From positions 1 to 53,702 of the forward strand of contig DWYS01000047.1 in NCBI GenBank assembly GCA_019118585.1: a stretch of 53,702 nt of DNA. Direction: 5' to 3'. Origin of the DNA: Candidatus Enterocloster faecavium. Its GTDB lineage: Bacteria; Bacillota; Clostridia; Lachnospirales; Lachnospiraceae. The notes beneath the pieces were generated by a model. That model was not told the DNA's origin. It saw nothing but the letters and a program-made list of their open reading frames with translations, and did no database searches. The position numbers and the translations under genes are program-made. Shown here in pieces: positions 53,539 through 53,702 of this stretch (position 1 is its first letter; each line of letters begins with the position of its first letter).

Positions 53539-53702
53539 ATGACCGATTATCTTTCAATTGGAGAGGCTGCCAAAGCGGTCCACACTACCAGCGAAACCCT
53601 GCGCCACTACGACCGCATCGGCCTGGTGAAGCCAAGCAAAAAGGACGAATGGACGAATTACCGCTATTACACCCAGCAGGACCTGGTCCGGTTAAACACG
53701 GT
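53539..53702 (+). CDS. MerR family transcriptional regulator, N-terminus (cut by window end)
   Basis: 54 codons before the edge. MTDYLSIGEAAKAVHTTSET then LRHYDRIGLVKPSK and YRYYTQQDL are the MerR winged helix-turn-helix (recognition and wing). Effector domain is outside the window, so the signal cannot be told. GGAGCAACGGAA precedes the ATG. Confidence 0.9.
   Translation, partial: MTDYLSIGEAAKAVHTTSETLRHYDRIGLVKPSKKDEWTNYRYYTQQDLVRLNT

Noticed and set aside
1..53702. CRISPR arrays, tRNA or rRNA genes, intact insertion sequences or prophage
   Set aside because: No regularly spaced repeats, cloverleaf candidates, transposase/integrase genes or phage structural genes were seen on reading through.

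Overview
The window reads as chromosomal DNA of an endospore-forming, mostly anaerobic Firmicute, most likely a Lachnospiraceae/Clostridium-like gut bacterium. The evidence is the sporulation genes (gpr, spoIIP, a spoVAF-like gene), the gene orders plsX-acpP-rnc-smc-ftsY and holA/rpsT/gpr/spoIIP/lepA/hemW, strong AGGAGG ribosome sites, and use of TTG/GTG starts. The taxonomic call is inference from gene content.

Layout. 1-3.2 kb: a hexuronate block (uxuA end, uxuB, GntR regulator). 3.2-10 kb: lipid/ribonuclease/chromosome/secretion operon (plsX, acpP, rnc, smc, ftsY). 10-12.9 kb: threonine ammonia-lyase, a CLC transporter that looks like the fluoride-exporting subgroup, and a small unknown protein. 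12.9-17.65 kb: an A+T-richer accessory island made largely of broken genes: an unidentified relic, a frameshifted MATE exporter with a divergent LysR regulator, a truncated flavin-oxidase-like fragment, a decayed MarR-MATE pair and a DUF3781 gene abutting the broken MATE. 17.7-31.8 kb: mostly core genes (low-mass phosphatase, holA, TIGR01440, rpsT, gpr, spoIIP, lepA, hemW, AlkD-like protein, NusG-II protein, Gx transporter, SpoVAF-like protein, Rrf2 regulator, YitT, tcdA). 31.9-36.6 kb: an acid-sugar cassette (LysR, enolase-superfamily dehydratase 1, SLC13 permease, dehydratase 2). 36.8-44.7 kb: two tightly packed runs, nadE-trmH-patatin and argF-small membrane protein-birA-mutY-DAG kinase. 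44.8-53.4 kb: rpoD, queH, HPr, gltB, gltD, then the start of a MerR regulator cut by the window edge.

Points that stand out: (1) a promoter plus strong terminator at 29430-29593 enclosing about 120 nt of hairpin-rich, non-coding sequence, a good candidate small RNA next to an Rrf2 regulator whose own promoter holds a perfect inverted repeat; (2) a MutY in which one of the four expected iron-sulphur cysteines reads as serine; (3) the CLC protein without the usual chloride selectivity motif; (4) an acid-sugar cassette with two different enolase-superfamily enzymes, one with unusual active-site residues; (5) the decayed exporter island. No CRISPR array, tRNA, rRNA, prophage or intact insertion sequence was seen. 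All product names rest on reading motifs and remembered family patterns; no database search was run.
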